From Myxococcus qinghaiensis (GTDB lineage Bacteria > Myxococcota > Myxococcia > Myxococcales > Myxococcaceae): DNA of 64,000 nucleotides. Below the pieces are notes generated by a model, which saw only the letters and a program-made list of their open reading frames with translations, was not told where the DNA came from and made no database searches. Position numbers and translations under genes: made by a program. The stretch is taken from the NCBI RefSeq assembly GCF_024198215.1, contig NZ_JAKCFA010000028.1:1-64000 (forward strand), given 5' to 3'. This document shows, piece by piece, positions 17,501 to 28,992 of the stretch (position 1 is its first letter; every line of letters begins with the position of its first letter).

Positions 17501-17893
17501 ATGGCTTCCATCCGGAAAGAAATCACGACGAGCGCCACGCCCGAGTTTGTCTGGGATGCAATCCGAGACATCGGCGCGCTCCACACGCGATTGGTTCCCG
17601 GGTTCGTGGTCGACACGCGCCTGGAGCCGGGAGCCCGCGTGGTCACCTTCCGCAACGGCATGGTGGTCAAGGAGCCCATCGTGACGGTGGACGACAAGGA
17701 ACGGCGCCTCGTATGGGGCGCGGAAGGTGGACCGCTGACCCACTACAACGGAGCAGTCCAGGTCTTCGCGGAGGGCACGGGGAGCCGGGTCGTCTGGACC
17801 GCCGACTTCCTGCCCCACGAGGCCAGCGCCGCTGTCGGCCCCATGATTGAGGAGGGCATGGCCGCCATGAAGAAGGCGCTCGACAGGGGTTGA
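17501..17893 (+). CDS. SRPBCC family (polyketide cyclase/START-like) protein
   Basis: A 130-residue helix-grip protein: IRKEITTSATPEFVWDAIRDIGALHTRLVPG at the N-terminus, GARVVTFRNG in the middle and a long C-terminal helix (EEGMAAMKKALDRG). The fold binds hydrophobic ligands; this short bacterial subgroup has no assigned ligand. AGGAG lies 11 bases upstream of the ATG. It is divergent from the CXXCG gene and convergent with the SDR gene, 4 bases apart. Confidence 0.88.
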   Translation: MASIRKEITTSATPEFVWDAIRDIGALHTRLVPGFVVDTRLEPGARVVTFRNGMVVKEPIVTVDDKERRLVWGAEGGPLTHYNGAVQVFAEGTGSRVVWTADFLPHEASAAVGPMIEEGMAAMKKALDRG

Positions 17894-17897
17894 GCGC

Positions 17898-18728
17898 TCA
17901 GCGCCGCTTCAAGCCATACATCGACATCAGGATGCCCTCGAAGGTCTTCGCGGGCAGCAGCACCTTCGCCACCAGGGCCGCGCGCTGCGCCAGCTTCCCC
18001 ACCGAGTACCTCACGTCTGGCTCCTCCGCCTCCATCACCTCCAGCACCCGCCGCGCCACGTCCTCGGAAGGCACGCCCTGGCGCTCCTCCTTCTCGATGA
18101 CGGCCAACACCTTCTCGAAGGACTCGCGGTACGCCGAGCCCTCGCAAGACGCCGCCGCGCGCACCCGGTTGTCCGTCAGCCTCGTGCGCACGTCTCCGGG
18201 CTGCACCAGCGTGGCGTGAATGCCATACGCCTCCACCTCCTGACGCAGGCTCTCCGTCAGGCCCTCCAACGCGAACTTGCTCGCGCTGTAGAAACCCTGG
18301 AACGGCAACCCCACCGCCCCACCCAATGAGCTGATGTTGATGATGCGGCCCGAGCGCCGCTCACGCATCGACGGCAACACCGCCTGGCAGACGCGCAACA
18401 CCCCCAACACATTCGTGTCGAGCTGCCGCCACGCCTCCTCCACGGAGGTGTCCTCCACCGCCCCCGCCAACGCGTGGCCCGCGTTGTTCACGACGACGTC
18501 GATGCGGCCCTCTCGCTCCAGCACCGTCTGCACCGCGCGGCGCACGGACGCGTCCTGCGTCACGTCCAGCTCCAGCATCCTGTAGCCCACCGACTCCTTC
18601 GTCGGCGGACGACGACTGGTGCCATAGACGATGTGCTTGCGCACCGTCAGCAGCTCGACGCACGCCTCGCCAATACCCGAGGAGGCTCCCGTGACGAGGA
18701 CCACCTTGCTTCCCTGGGACGTGTCCAT
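17898..18728 (-). CDS. Short-chain dehydrogenase/reductase (SDR)
   Basis: A 276-residue classical SDR, an NAD(P)-dependent oxidoreductase. The Rossmann glycine motif TGASSGIG is at residues about 14-21, NNAGHAL follows, the catalytic Ser is in INISSLGG and the Tyr-Lys pair in FYSASKFALEG. The arginines in GTSRR after the second strand favour NADPH. The C-terminus carries a hydrophobic tail (VGKLAQRAALVAKVLLPAKTFEGILMSMYGL) seen in the 17-beta-hydroxysteroid dehydrogenase-like group. Start at 18728 places the motif at the usual distance; 18761 is also open. Substrate unknown. Confidence 0.92.
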   Translation of the reverse strand: MDTSQGSKVVLVTGASSGIGEACVELLTVRKHIVYGTSRRPPTKESVGYRMLELDVTQDASVRRAVQTVLEREGRIDVVVNNAGHALAGAVEDTSVEEAWRQLDTNVLGVLRVCQAVLPSMRERRSGRIINISSLGGAVGLPFQGFYSASKFALEGLTESLRQEVEAYGIHATLVQPGDVRTRLTDNRVRAAASCEGSAYRESFEKVLAVIEKEERQGVPSEDVARRVLEVMEAEEPDVRYSVGKLAQRAALVAKVLLPAKTFEGILMSMYGLKRR

Positions 18729-18841
18729 GCACGCCCATGATTCCGCGTCCCCTCCGCGCACACCACGGGAACTCGCGGACGCGCGGCGTCAGATTCCCGG
18801 GACACTGCTGGAGCCTGGAATTCCGGGCGGAACTTTCCGGC

Positions 18842-19147
18842 TCAGACGTGCTTTCGCACGGTGGGCGGCACGCGCTCGTGCCCCTCCGCGTCCCTCGGGA
18901 CGCCGTCCCAGGGCTGCTCGGGCCGGTAGCGTTGGACCTCACGCACCATGAAGAACGCCGCCGCGGACAACATGCCCAGGTCGTCCAACCAGCCCAACAC
19001 GGGGATGAAGTCCGGCACCGCGTCCACCGGCGACAGGAAGTAGACCACCGCCACCACTCCGGCCAGCTTCCGCCAGAGCGCTACGCGAGGGTCCCTCACG
19101 TACTGAAAAAAGCGGGTGCCCATGCCACGAAGACCTGCGATGTTCAT
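18842..19147 (-). CDS. YkvA family (DUF1232) protein
   Basis: A 101-residue protein with the DUF1232 core: RDPRVALWRKLAGVVAVVYFLSPVDAVPDFIPVLGWLDDLGML, in which the PxDAxPDxIPxxGxxDD signature is intact. This forms a membrane-inserted helical hairpin; the family has no established function. AGAGGTGGG precedes the ATG at 19147 (GTG at 19153 overlaps the ribosome site). Confidence 0.9.
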   Translation of the reverse strand: MNIAGLRGMGTRFFQYVRDPRVALWRKLAGVVAVVYFLSPVDAVPDFIPVLGWLDDLGMLSAAAFFMVREVQRYRPEQPWDGVPRDAEGHERVPPTVRKHV

Positions 19148-19236
19148 ACCCACCTCTACGCACGGGGAGGCCGGGTGATTGCACCCCGGGAGCCGCCCCC
19201 AGCGTACGCCGCCTGCCTGCTCGGAGGACAGCCAAC

Positions 19237-20292
19237 CTAGTCGGGACTGTCCTCCAGCACGCCCGCCTTCCCCACGATTTCCAGCCGGGCCCTGTCTCCT
19301 GGCCGCAGCGGCGACTCCGGCGCGCCACGCACCACCAGCTCCATGCCGCCACAGGCCACGGTGTACTCGGCGCTGGGCCCCTGGAACTCGCGCGACAGGA
19401 CCTCCGCGCGCAGTGCCCCACCCACCGCCACCGCGTCCTTGTCCGGCACCAGCCGCAGGGACTCCGGACGCAGCGACAGCAGCACCTTTCCCTTGGCAGT
19501 CCCCAGCACCGGCAGATTGCCCAGCACCGTGCGCGCCCCGCCCCCGAAGCCCATGCCAGGCAATAGATTCGTGCCTCCCAGGAAGTACGCGACGAAGGCC
19601 GTGCGCGGCGCGGAGTAGACGGACTCGGGCGTGCCCACCTGCTCCACCTTGCCCGCGCGCATGACGGCCAGCCGGTCCGCGAAGGCCATCGCCTCGCCCT
19701 GGTCATGCGTCACGAGCACCACCGTGGCGCCCAGCGACTTGAGCACCCGCCGCACTTCGATTCGCGTGGACGCACGCAGCCCGCTGTCCAGGCTGGAGAA
19801 GGGCTCGTCCAACAGCAAGACGCGCGGGCCCGGCGCCAGCGCGCGCGACAGCGCCACCCGCTGCTGCTGCCCTCCCGAGAGCGCGTGCGGCATGCGCGAG
19901 GCGAACTCGCCCAGGCCGAACATCGTCAGCATGGCGCGCGCCTTGTCCTCCGCCTCGCGCCGCGACAACTTCGACAGGCCGAACGTCACGTTCTCCAGCA
20001 CGGACAGGTGCGGGAACAGGGCGTAGTCCTGGAACACCATGCCCACGCTGCGCTGCTCTGGAGGCACGAAGGCCCCCGGCCCCGCGAGCACGCGGCCGTC
20101 CAGGGTGAGCATGCCCGCGCCGGGCCGCTCGAAGCCCGCGACCAGGCGCAGCGTCGTCGTCTTGCCGCAGCCGGAAGGGCCGAGCAAGGCCACCACCTCA
20201 CCGGGCTCCACCGACAATGACAGACCATCCACGGCGGCGGTGCCGCTGGGGGTGTAGCGCAGGGACAGGGCGTCGAGCGTGAGCAGGGACAT
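19237..20292 (-). CDS. fbpC: Iron(III) ABC transporter ATP-binding protein (FbpC-like)
   Basis: A 351-residue ABC ATPase of the FbpC/PotA type. Walker A is GPSGCGKTTTLR, the signature LSGGQQQRVALSRAL, Walker B VLLLDEPFSSLD and the switch histidine LVTHDQGEA. A C-terminal TOBE/OB region (about 250-351) completes it. It energises import through the double-domain permease upstream and the periplasmic binding protein, the gene order being binding protein, permease, ATPase on the minus strand. The ATG at 20292 begins directly at the conserved N-terminus; the 267-base gap to the permease is unusual for this operon and contains a direct repeat. Confidence 0.92.
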   Translation of the reverse strand: MSLLTLDALSLRYTPSGTAAVDGLSLSVEPGEVVALLGPSGCGKTTTLRLVAGFERPGAGMLTLDGRVLAGPGAFVPPEQRSVGMVFQDYALFPHLSVLENVTFGLSKLSRREAEDKARAMLTMFGLGEFASRMPHALSGGQQQRVALSRALAPGPRVLLLDEPFSSLDSGLRASTRIEVRRVLKSLGATVVLVTHDQGEAMAFADRLAVMRAGKVEQVGTPESVYSAPRTAFVAYFLGGTNLLPGMGFGGGARTVLGNLPVLGTAKGKVLLSLRPESLRLVPDKDAVAVGGALRAEVLSREFQGPSAEYTVACGGMELVVRGAPESPLRPGDRARLEIVGKAGVLEDSPD

Positions 20293-20340
20293 GGCGAAGG
20301 CGCCGCGCACCCTACCTCGTTCCGCCGCGACTTCCAGGGC

Positions 20341-20449
20341 GGCCGAGCGGCCATCCGTGTCTCGACGTCCACCTTCACGTTCTCGTCGACGCTGGGGCCG
20401 ATGCCTCCGGCCGAGCGGCCATCGACGTCCGCATTCGCGTCCTCGTCGA
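20341..20449. repeat. Imperfect tandem direct repeat between fbpB and fbpC
   Basis: Two copies, starting at 20341 and 20409 (period 68), share GGCCGAGCGGCCAT and then CGACGTCC...TTC.CGT.CTCGTCGA, differing by an 8-base insertion in the first copy and a few substitutions. They sit in the gap between the permease and ATPase genes of the iron importer. Confidence 0.7.
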
Positions 20450-20559
20450 ACCTGGAGATGAGGCCGGCCACCAGGACTCCCGACGGCAACAGTGCGAGCC
20501 GCGACGTGAGGGAGCCTCCGCTGTGTGTCGCGAGCCTCGCAAAGCCCGAGCACACGAGG

Positions 20560-22125
20560 TCATCCCCGGGGTGCGTCGCCCTCCTGCGACACGAGCAGGC
20601 CCACCCCCAGCGCGGAGATGGCCATCAGCACCAGGGCGGGCAATGCGGCCTCCGCGAAGCGCCCCTCGGCCGTGGCGCCCCACACGCGAGTGGCGAGCGT
20701 CTCGAAGCCGATGGGCGCCAGCAGCAACGTGGCCGGCAGCTCCTTCATGGCCGTGAGGAAGACGAGCACCGCGCCCGCCAGCAACCCAGGACGCAAGAGC
20801 GGCGCGGTGACGCGGCGGAACACCGTCGAAGGCGATTGCCCCAGCGACGCCGCGGCCTCCGTCAGGTGCGGATTGAGCTGGAGCAGCGCCGAGCGCACCG
20901 TGCCCACCGCCTGCGGCAGGAAGCGCACCACGTACGCCAGCACCAGCATGACCAGCGTGCCGTAGAAAAACGGCAGCGCGCGCACGCCCAGGAAGACGAG
21001 CGACAGCGCCAGGACGATGGGCGGCAGCGCATAACCCACGTAGGAGACTCGCTCCATCGCCAGGGTGAGCCGTCCCGGATATCGCACCGCGAGGAAGGCC
21101 AGCGGCAGCGCGCCCAGCACCGACGCCACCGCGCCCAGCACCGACGCGAGCACCGAGCCGAGCGCCGGCGCCATCATCGACGCGCTCTCCCCCACCAACC
21201 CCCGCACACCCCAGTACACGAGCACGCCCACCGGCAGCACCACGCCCACCGCCACCACCGCGCCACACAGCAGCAGCGCGGGCCACCGCCAGCGTCCCAG
21301 CGACACGGGCGAGAACACCCGCGCGGCGCCCTTCGCGCTGCGGTGATAACCCGCGCGCCCTCGCAGCCGCACCTCCAGCACCAGCACGGCCGCCGTCACC
21401 ACCACCAACGCCAGCCCCAGCAGCGCGGCGTAGGTCCGGTCATACGCGCCCTCGTACTGGACATAGATGGCGCGCGAGAAGGCGTCGTACTGGAGCAGCG
21501 CCACCGCGCCGAAGTCCGACAACACATACAGCCCGACGAGCAGCGCGCCGGACACGAAGGCCGGACGCAACAGCGGCGCCGTCACCTTCCAGAACGCCCG
21601 CGCCGGACCCATGCCCAGACTGCGCGCACCCTCCAGCCAGGCGGGGTCCTGCGAGAGCAAGCCCGCGCGCAACGCGAGGAAGAGATACGGATACGTGGAC
21701 ACCGTCAGCGCCAGGAGCGCGCCGGGAAAGCCATACACCGAGGGCACCGGCAGCCCCCAGCGAGTCAGCGGCTCCTCCAACACGCCCCCATTGCCAAACG
21801 TCGCCAGCAGCACGTAGCCGCTGACGAAGGTCGGCACCGCGAGCGGCACGCACAAGAGCACCGTCCAGCCACGTCGTCCCGGGAGGTCCGTGCGCGTGGT
21901 GAGCCACGCCAGCGGCAGGGCCACCAGGGCGGCGCAGACGGTCACCGCCACCGCGAGCCCCAGCGTGCGCCACAACAGGCCCCACGTCTTGTCACGCCAG
22001 AGCAGGGCCCAGGTGTCCGCATCGGCTTCCGCCGCGCGAACGCCCAGGTACACCGCTGGCAGCACCGCGAGCGCGGCGACCACCAGCCCCGACACCAGCA
22101 ACCACCCCGGAGGACGACGTGTCAC
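20560..22125 (-). CDS. fbpB: Iron(III) ABC transporter permease, two fused domains (FbpB-like)
   Basis: A 521-residue inner-membrane permease with about twelve transmembrane helices, built from two homologous halves. Each half carries the cytoplasmic EAA-type loop: EGARSLGMGPARAFWKVTAPLL (about 180-200) and EAAASLGQSPSTVFRRVTAPLL (about 435-455). This is the layout of FbpB/AfuB ferric importers. The GTG start lies 10 bases after the binding-protein gene with GAGG upstream, so the two are co-transcribed. Confidence 0.93.
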   Translation of the reverse strand: MTRRPPGWLLVSGLVVAALAVLPAVYLGVRAAEADADTWALLWRDKTWGLLWRTLGLAVAVTVCAALVALPLAWLTTRTDLPGRRGWTVLLCVPLAVPTFVSGYVLLATFGNGGVLEEPLTRWGLPVPSVYGFPGALLALTVSTYPYLFLALRAGLLSQDPAWLEGARSLGMGPARAFWKVTAPLLRPAFVSGALLVGLYVLSDFGAVALLQYDAFSRAIYVQYEGAYDRTYAALLGLALVVVTAAVLVLEVRLRGRAGYHRSAKGAARVFSPVSLGRWRWPALLLCGAVVAVGVVLPVGVLVYWGVRGLVGESASMMAPALGSVLASVLGAVASVLGALPLAFLAVRYPGRLTLAMERVSYVGYALPPIVLALSLVFLGVRALPFFYGTLVMLVLAYVVRFLPQAVGTVRSALLQLNPHLTEAAASLGQSPSTVFRRVTAPLLRPGLLAGAVLVFLTAMKELPATLLLAPIGFETLATRVWGATAEGRFAEAALPALVLMAISALGVGLLVSQEGDAPRG

Positions 22126-22135
22126 TTCACTGGCC

Positions 22136-23119
22136 TCAGAGGACGCCGGTGTCCTGGAGCAGCTTCACCGTGCCGCGCAGGTCGTCGAGCTTGGACAGGT
22201 CCAGGTCCGGCGAGCCCACCTTCGCGAGCGTCGGCAGCGCGTCCGCCGTCTTCACGCCCTTCACCAGCGGGTACTCGTACGTCTCCTGGGAGAAGTACGT
22301 CTGCGCCTCCGGCTCCAGCAGGAACGCGGCGAACTTCTGTGCCGACTCCACCTGCTTCGTCCCCTGGAGGATGCCCACGCCCGCCACGTTCACCAGCGCG
22401 CCCGGGTCTCCCGCCGCGACGAAGTAGTTGGCCACGGGCAGCTCCGCGTTGCTCTTCTTCGCGGCGTACAGGTAGTAGTGGTTGACGAAACCCGCGTCGA
22501 TTTCACCGCGGCCCAGCGCTTCGACGACGGCCGCGTTGTTCTTGTAGACGCGCGGCTCGTTGGCCTTCACGCCCTTGAGCCACGCGGTGGCCGCCTCGTC
22601 GCCCTTGAGCAGCCGCAGCGCGGTGACGAAGGACTGGAAGGACGCGTTGGTGGGCGCCCAGCCCAGCCGGCCCTTCCACTTCGCGTCCGTGAAGCCGAGG
22701 ATGCTCTTGGGCAGGTCCGCCGGCTTCACCTTCTTCGTGTTGTAGGCCACGACACGCGCGCGACCGCTCGCGCCCACCCACAGCCCCGTCGGCGAGCGGA
22801 AACGCGCGTCCACCTTGTCCAGCGTCGCCTTGGGCAGCGCCTGGAGCCGACCCGCGTTGCCGAGCGCGCCGAGCGCTCCCGCGTCCTGCGCGAAGAACAC
22901 GTCCGCCGGAGTCTTGTCACCTTCCTCCAGCAGCGTGGCGGCGAGCTGTGGCGTCTCGCCGTAGCGCACCTTCACCTCGATGCCGGTCTTCTCGGTGAAC
23001 TTCTTGAGCAGCGGTCCCACCAGCTTCTCGTTGCGGCCGGAGTAGACGGTGAGCGGCTCCGCCGCCAGCGCGGTGGAGGACACGGACAACAGCAAGGTCA
23101 GGAGGAGTTTGCGCATCAT
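22136..23119 (-). CDS. fbpA: Iron(III) ABC transporter substrate-binding protein (FbpA-like)
   Basis: A 327-residue periplasmic ferric-binding protein. It starts MMRKLLLTLLLSVSSTALAAEP (signal peptide with AxA cleavage site), then LTVYSGRNEKLVGPLLKKFTEKTGIEVKVRYG, the FbpA opening. The tandem tyrosines of NHYYLYAA correspond to the Tyr pair that binds Fe(III) in FbpA. It captures ferric ion for the permease and ATPase encoded downstream. I did not recognise a Fur box upstream, though iron control would be expected. Confidence 0.93.
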   Translation of the reverse strand: MMRKLLLTLLLSVSSTALAAEPLTVYSGRNEKLVGPLLKKFTEKTGIEVKVRYGETPQLAATLLEEGDKTPADVFFAQDAGALGALGNAGRLQALPKATLDKVDARFRSPTGLWVGASGRARVVAYNTKKVKPADLPKSILGFTDAKWKGRLGWAPTNASFQSFVTALRLLKGDEAATAWLKGVKANEPRVYKNNAAVVEALGRGEIDAGFVNHYYLYAAKKSNAELPVANYFVAAGDPGALVNVAGVGILQGTKQVESAQKFAAFLLEPEAQTYFSQETYEYPLVKGVKTADALPTLAKVGSPDLDLSKLDDLRGTVKLLQDTGVL

Positions 23120-23353
23120 GGCGGGGCACCCTAACGGACACTCCCCCACGGTTCCACCCGTTGCGCGCACCCGCGGGCGCCACCCTTCGTCCACGAGAGC
23201 GTCGTCATCCAGGAGGCCGTGGCCTTCGGCGCTGCCTGCACGGACTGTCGAAGCGCGAACATCGACTCCTGACCGCACGCGGCATCAGACAGTTTCAAGG
23301 ACGTCGGGTTAATCTGCCGCGCGGTGCTTCTCGACGTCTTGGAGGTTCATCCC

Positions 23354-24025
23354 ATGCATCGTCTGTACACCGCAGCGTGCGCCGCGGCTTTGTTGCTCGC
23401 AGCTCCGTCATTCGCCCAGGCATCGGCGGCGCCCGCCCCCGCGACGGGAAGCTCCGCCGCGAAGCCCCAGGCCCCCACGAGTCCAGCCACCGCCCCCAAG
23501 CCCGCGACGCCCAGCCCGATGAAGCTGGCGGCGGAGAAGACCCAGGCGGCGCTCCAGAAGGCGCCCCAGGCGCGCCCCGAGGACGTGAAGACGCAGGACG
23601 GGCTGCTCACCGCGCTCTACGACTCCATCAGTGGCCCCGCCGGCAAGCCGCGTGATTGGCAGCGCTTCCGCTCCCTCTTCTATCCCGGCGCGCAGATGGC
23701 CTCCGTCCAGCGCCCCAAGCCCGGTGGTGCTCCAGGGGTCGCCCCCATCACCCCCGACGACTACGCGACCTGGGGCGAGGAGTTCTTCAAGACGCGCGGC
23801 TTCTTCGAGAAGGAGACGCACCGGCAGGTCGCAGGCTACGGAGACCTCATCAACGTGCTGAGCGCGTACGAGGCGCGCGAGACGCCCGAGGGCCCGCCAG
23901 TCACTCGCGGCATCAACAACGTGCAGCTCATCTTCGACGGCCAGCGCTGGTGGGTGCTGCACATCTCGTGGACGGACGAGAAGTCCGCGGGCGCCCCCGT
24001 TCCCGCGTCCTTCACGCGCAAGTAG
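23354..24025 (+). CDS. Secreted protein with NTF2-like domain, function unknown
   Basis: A 223-residue protein. It starts MHRLYTAACAAALLLAAPSFAQASAA, a signal peptide, then an Ala/Pro/Lys-rich linker (about 25-65). The C-terminal 150 residues look like an NTF2/SnoaL-like cone: LLTALYDSISGPAGKPRDWQRFRSLFYPGAQM, then VLSAYEARETPEGPPVTRGINNVQLIFDGQRWWVLHISW. Such domains are used as ligand-binding or scaffold modules. GGAGG precedes the ATG. The following kinase gene starts 7 bases later, so the two are probably co-transcribed. Confidence 0.8.
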   Translation: MHRLYTAACAAALLLAAPSFAQASAAPAPATGSSAAKPQAPTSPATAPKPATPSPMKLAAEKTQAALQKAPQARPEDVKTQDGLLTALYDSISGPAGKPRDWQRFRSLFYPGAQMASVQRPKPGGAPGVAPITPDDYATWGEEFFKTRGFFEKETHRQVAGYGDLINVLSAYEARETPEGPPVTRGINNVQLIFDGQRWWVLHISWTDEKSAGAPVPASFTRK

Positions 24026-24032
24026 GCCCACC

Positions 24033-24869
24033 ATGCCGCCTCGGTCCTCGTGTGACGCGCTGGTCGTGGGCAATTATTGCCATGACGTGTTGTCGCGAGG
24101 ACCGGGAGACACGGTGCACACGCTCGGGGGCTCGGCGGCTTACATCTCGTCGGTGTTCACCGCCATGGACGTGGACCACGCGGTGGTGGCCGTCGCGGGC
24201 GAGGACTTCGCCTACGCGGACCGCGTGCGATATCCGCCGCGCATCGTCCCAGGCACGCGCACCACGCGGTTCGTCGCGGACCTGAGCCAGGAGGAGCGCG
24301 TGCTGCGGGTCGACGCCCGCTCCGAGCCCATCCGCCCCCAGGACATCATCCTCGACGCGCGCGTGGCGCTCGCATGCGGCGTCATGGGAGAGGTGCTGCC
24401 CGAGACGCTCATCCGTCTGTCGTTGCACGCGACGAAGGTGCTGGCGGATGCGCAGGGGCTGCTGCGGACCCTGGATGCACACGGGCGCGTGCTCAATCAG
24501 AGACTTGAGGACACACCCTTCGCGTCGCTTTTGGGGCACCTGCACGTGCTCAAGGCGAGCGAGGAGGAGGCGCGTGTGCTGGACATCGACGCGGTGCGCG
24601 CGAAGACGTGTCTGGTGATTACGCGCGGGCCCCAGGGATGCACGCTGCTCACCGCACGGGAGACGCTCCAGGTGCCGTCATGGCCCGTCACGGAAGTGGA
24701 CCCGACGGGCGCGGGGGATTGCTTCCTCGCGGGCTTCACCCTGGGCCTGCTGCGGGCCTGGCCGCTGGCGCGCTGCGCGGAGCTGGCCAACTGGTTCGGC
24801 GCGCAGGCGGTGACACAGGTCGGCGTACCCCGGCTGGATGTCTCGAAGCTCCCCGAGGCCTTGCGCTGA
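24033..24869 (+). CDS. PfkB family sugar/inositol kinase
   Basis: A 278-residue ribokinase-like kinase that phosphorylates a sugar or related alcohol with ATP. The N-terminus DALVVGNYCHDVL and GGSAAYISSVFTAM mark the substrate site; the C-terminal PfkB signature DPTGAGDCFLAGF carries the catalytic aspartate and anion hole, and VITRGPQGCTLL precedes it. The short lid and the N-terminal sequence resemble the plant-like myo-inositol kinase subgroup; the substrate is not certain. Confidence 0.88.
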   Translation: MPPRSSCDALVVGNYCHDVLSRGPGDTVHTLGGSAAYISSVFTAMDVDHAVVAVAGEDFAYADRVRYPPRIVPGTRTTRFVADLSQEERVLRVDARSEPIRPQDIILDARVALACGVMGEVLPETLIRLSLHATKVLADAQGLLRTLDAHGRVLNQRLEDTPFASLLGHLHVLKASEEEARVLDIDAVRAKTCLVITRGPQGCTLLTARETLQVPSWPVTEVDPTGAGDCFLAGFTLGLLRAWPLARCAELANWFGAQAVTQVGVPRLDVSKLPEALR

Positions 24870-24963
24870 GGCTCACTCGCAGGTCCGGCCCGCGCAGGCG
24901 CTTCTGACCACCGCCAGCCGACGTGTGCTGGCTGACGAGGCCCTACGGGCATATCCCTCCCAT

Positions 24964-25002
24964 GAAAAAGCCCCTCCCTCCCAGCATGGGAGAGAGGGGC
25001 TT
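24964..25002 (-). terminator. Intrinsic terminator of gyrA
   Basis: On the minus strand a long stem (AAGCCCCTC, one unpaired base each side, CTCCCA around a 3-base loop) is followed by TTTTT. It lies 24 bases after the gyrA stop. Confidence 0.9.
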
Positions 25003-25025
25003 GGACTGCTCAGCTCACGCCAGCG

Positions 25026-27815
<2,790 letters not shown>

Positions 27816-28025
27816 GGGCTCTGGGAGTGGTCGCGGAGGGACCCCGCGAGGGGCCGCCATCCAGTGTGGGAGCGTTCGTAACCCCTGGATTTCCCTACGT
27901 CAACAGGGGAAACGAAGGGGTGACGACTCGAGCGTCGAAGGGGTTCGAAAACACGTCGATGGGGCGAAAAAAAGCGCCCCCTACTGAACGCTCGAACACC
28001 CCCGTTTCAGCCCGCTTTTCGCGAG

Positions 28026-28072
28026 AAAAAATGCCCCTCCGGAGGCCTCAGCCGGGGCGCCAGGTCCCCGCG
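28026..28072 (-). terminator. Probable terminator after the H1-tailed TPR gene
   Basis: On the minus strand, GC-rich dyad symmetry (GCCCCGG...CCGGAGGGGC, with the palindrome CCTCCGGAGG inside) runs into TTTTTT. The structure overlaps the stop codon of the TPR gene. Confidence 0.6.
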
Positions 28073-28821
28073 GGGCGCAGGGGGGCTGCCAGGCGCTCGG
28101 CCTCGGCTCCCAGGGGCCCCTCGGCATCTTTCGCCTTGGCCTTCTCGAAGGCGGCGAGAGCCCCCTCACGGTCTCCCTTGAGCTTGAGGGCCACGCCCAC
28201 ATTGAGGTGCGCGGCGGCGGAATCCCGGTCCATGGACACGGCCTCGCGGAACAGTGTCAGCGCCTGGTCCACGTCACCCGACAACAGCGCCTCCTTGCCG
28301 GCCTGGACGCGCTTCTCCGCGTCGTTCACCAGCTCCACCTGGAAGACGCTGCGGCCCACCACGTTGGCGATGAGCACGCGCAGGATGCCGCCCCAGTAGA
28401 AGGTGAGGCCCTCCGCCGCGACGACGGCCGCCAGCGGGAGGTCGGGGAGCAGCTGCTTGCCCCGGAACTTGAAGCGCACGCGGGTGTAGCGCCCCTTGTT
28501 GGCCCAGTGCACGACTTCACCCTGGAGCTTGCGCAGCCCTTCCTCCATGCGCTTGGGGTCGATTTCGAAGGGCAACACGCGGCCGGTGCCCTCCTCGCCC
28601 GAAGGCAGGGCCTTGGGCGCTTCGATTCCGGGCTCGTCGGTGAAGACGGGCTCGGCTTCGAGGACGATGGGCGGCGCAGCCTTGGAGATGGGCGCCGGGG
28701 TGCGCGAGGCGGCGGGCTTCGCCGGCTTCGTCGCCTTGCCCTTCCGGGGAGCGGCGGCACGGGCGGCGGGCTTCTTCACCTTCACCTTCGTGGCGGACTT
28801 GCGGGAGGAGCTCTTGGCCAT
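28048..28821 (-). CDS. TPR protein with histone-H1-like basic N-terminus
   Basis: A 257-residue protein. Residues 2-45 are a Lys/Ala/Pro-rich tail (SSSRKSATKVKVKKPAARAAA, PRKGKATKPAKPAAS) like eukaryotic histone H1 tails and bacterial H1-like proteins. A central domain (about 85-170; RVLPFEIDPKRMEEGLRKLQGEVVHWANKGRYTRVRFKFRGK) has no family I recognise. The C-terminus holds two to three TPR repeats (AGKEALLSGDVDQALTLFREAV, AAHLNVGVALKLKGDREGALAAFEKA). The basic tail suggests binding to DNA or another polyanion; that is inference. ATG 28821 sits 8 bases after AAGG. Confidence 0.82.
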   Translation of the reverse strand: MAKSSSRKSATKVKVKKPAARAAAPRKGKATKPAKPAASRTPAPISKAAPPIVLEAEPVFTDEPGIEAPKALPSGEEGTGRVLPFEIDPKRMEEGLRKLQGEVVHWANKGRYTRVRFKFRGKQLLPDLPLAAVVAAEGLTFYWGGILRVLIANVVGRSVFQVELVNDAEKRVQAGKEALLSGDVDQALTLFREAVSMDRDSAAAHLNVGVALKLKGDREGALAAFEKAKAKDAEGPLGAEAERLAAPLRPAGTWRPG

Positions 28822-28992
28822 GGTCATCACCTTAAACGAGCCACGGCGCGGACGCTTGCGTACGCGGGTTTGTCTGGACTGACAGAGAGCATCTTCACGA
28901 GGGCTCGATAGGACTTCACACCGGGGCGGTCCTCGACGCGGACGAGGTCGTGGATGATGGCCGCGCCTTCCCCCCGAAAGGATTTCCGACGC

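Noticed and set aside
20401..22485. A 694-codon plus-strand frame over the iron permease
   Set aside because: Antisense to fbpB with clear transmembrane helices and EAA loops on the other strand; translation is Arg/Gln/His low-complexity.
23120..23353. Fur box upstream of the iron importer
   Set aside because: I looked for a 19-base palindromic AT-rich site and did not find one I could defend.
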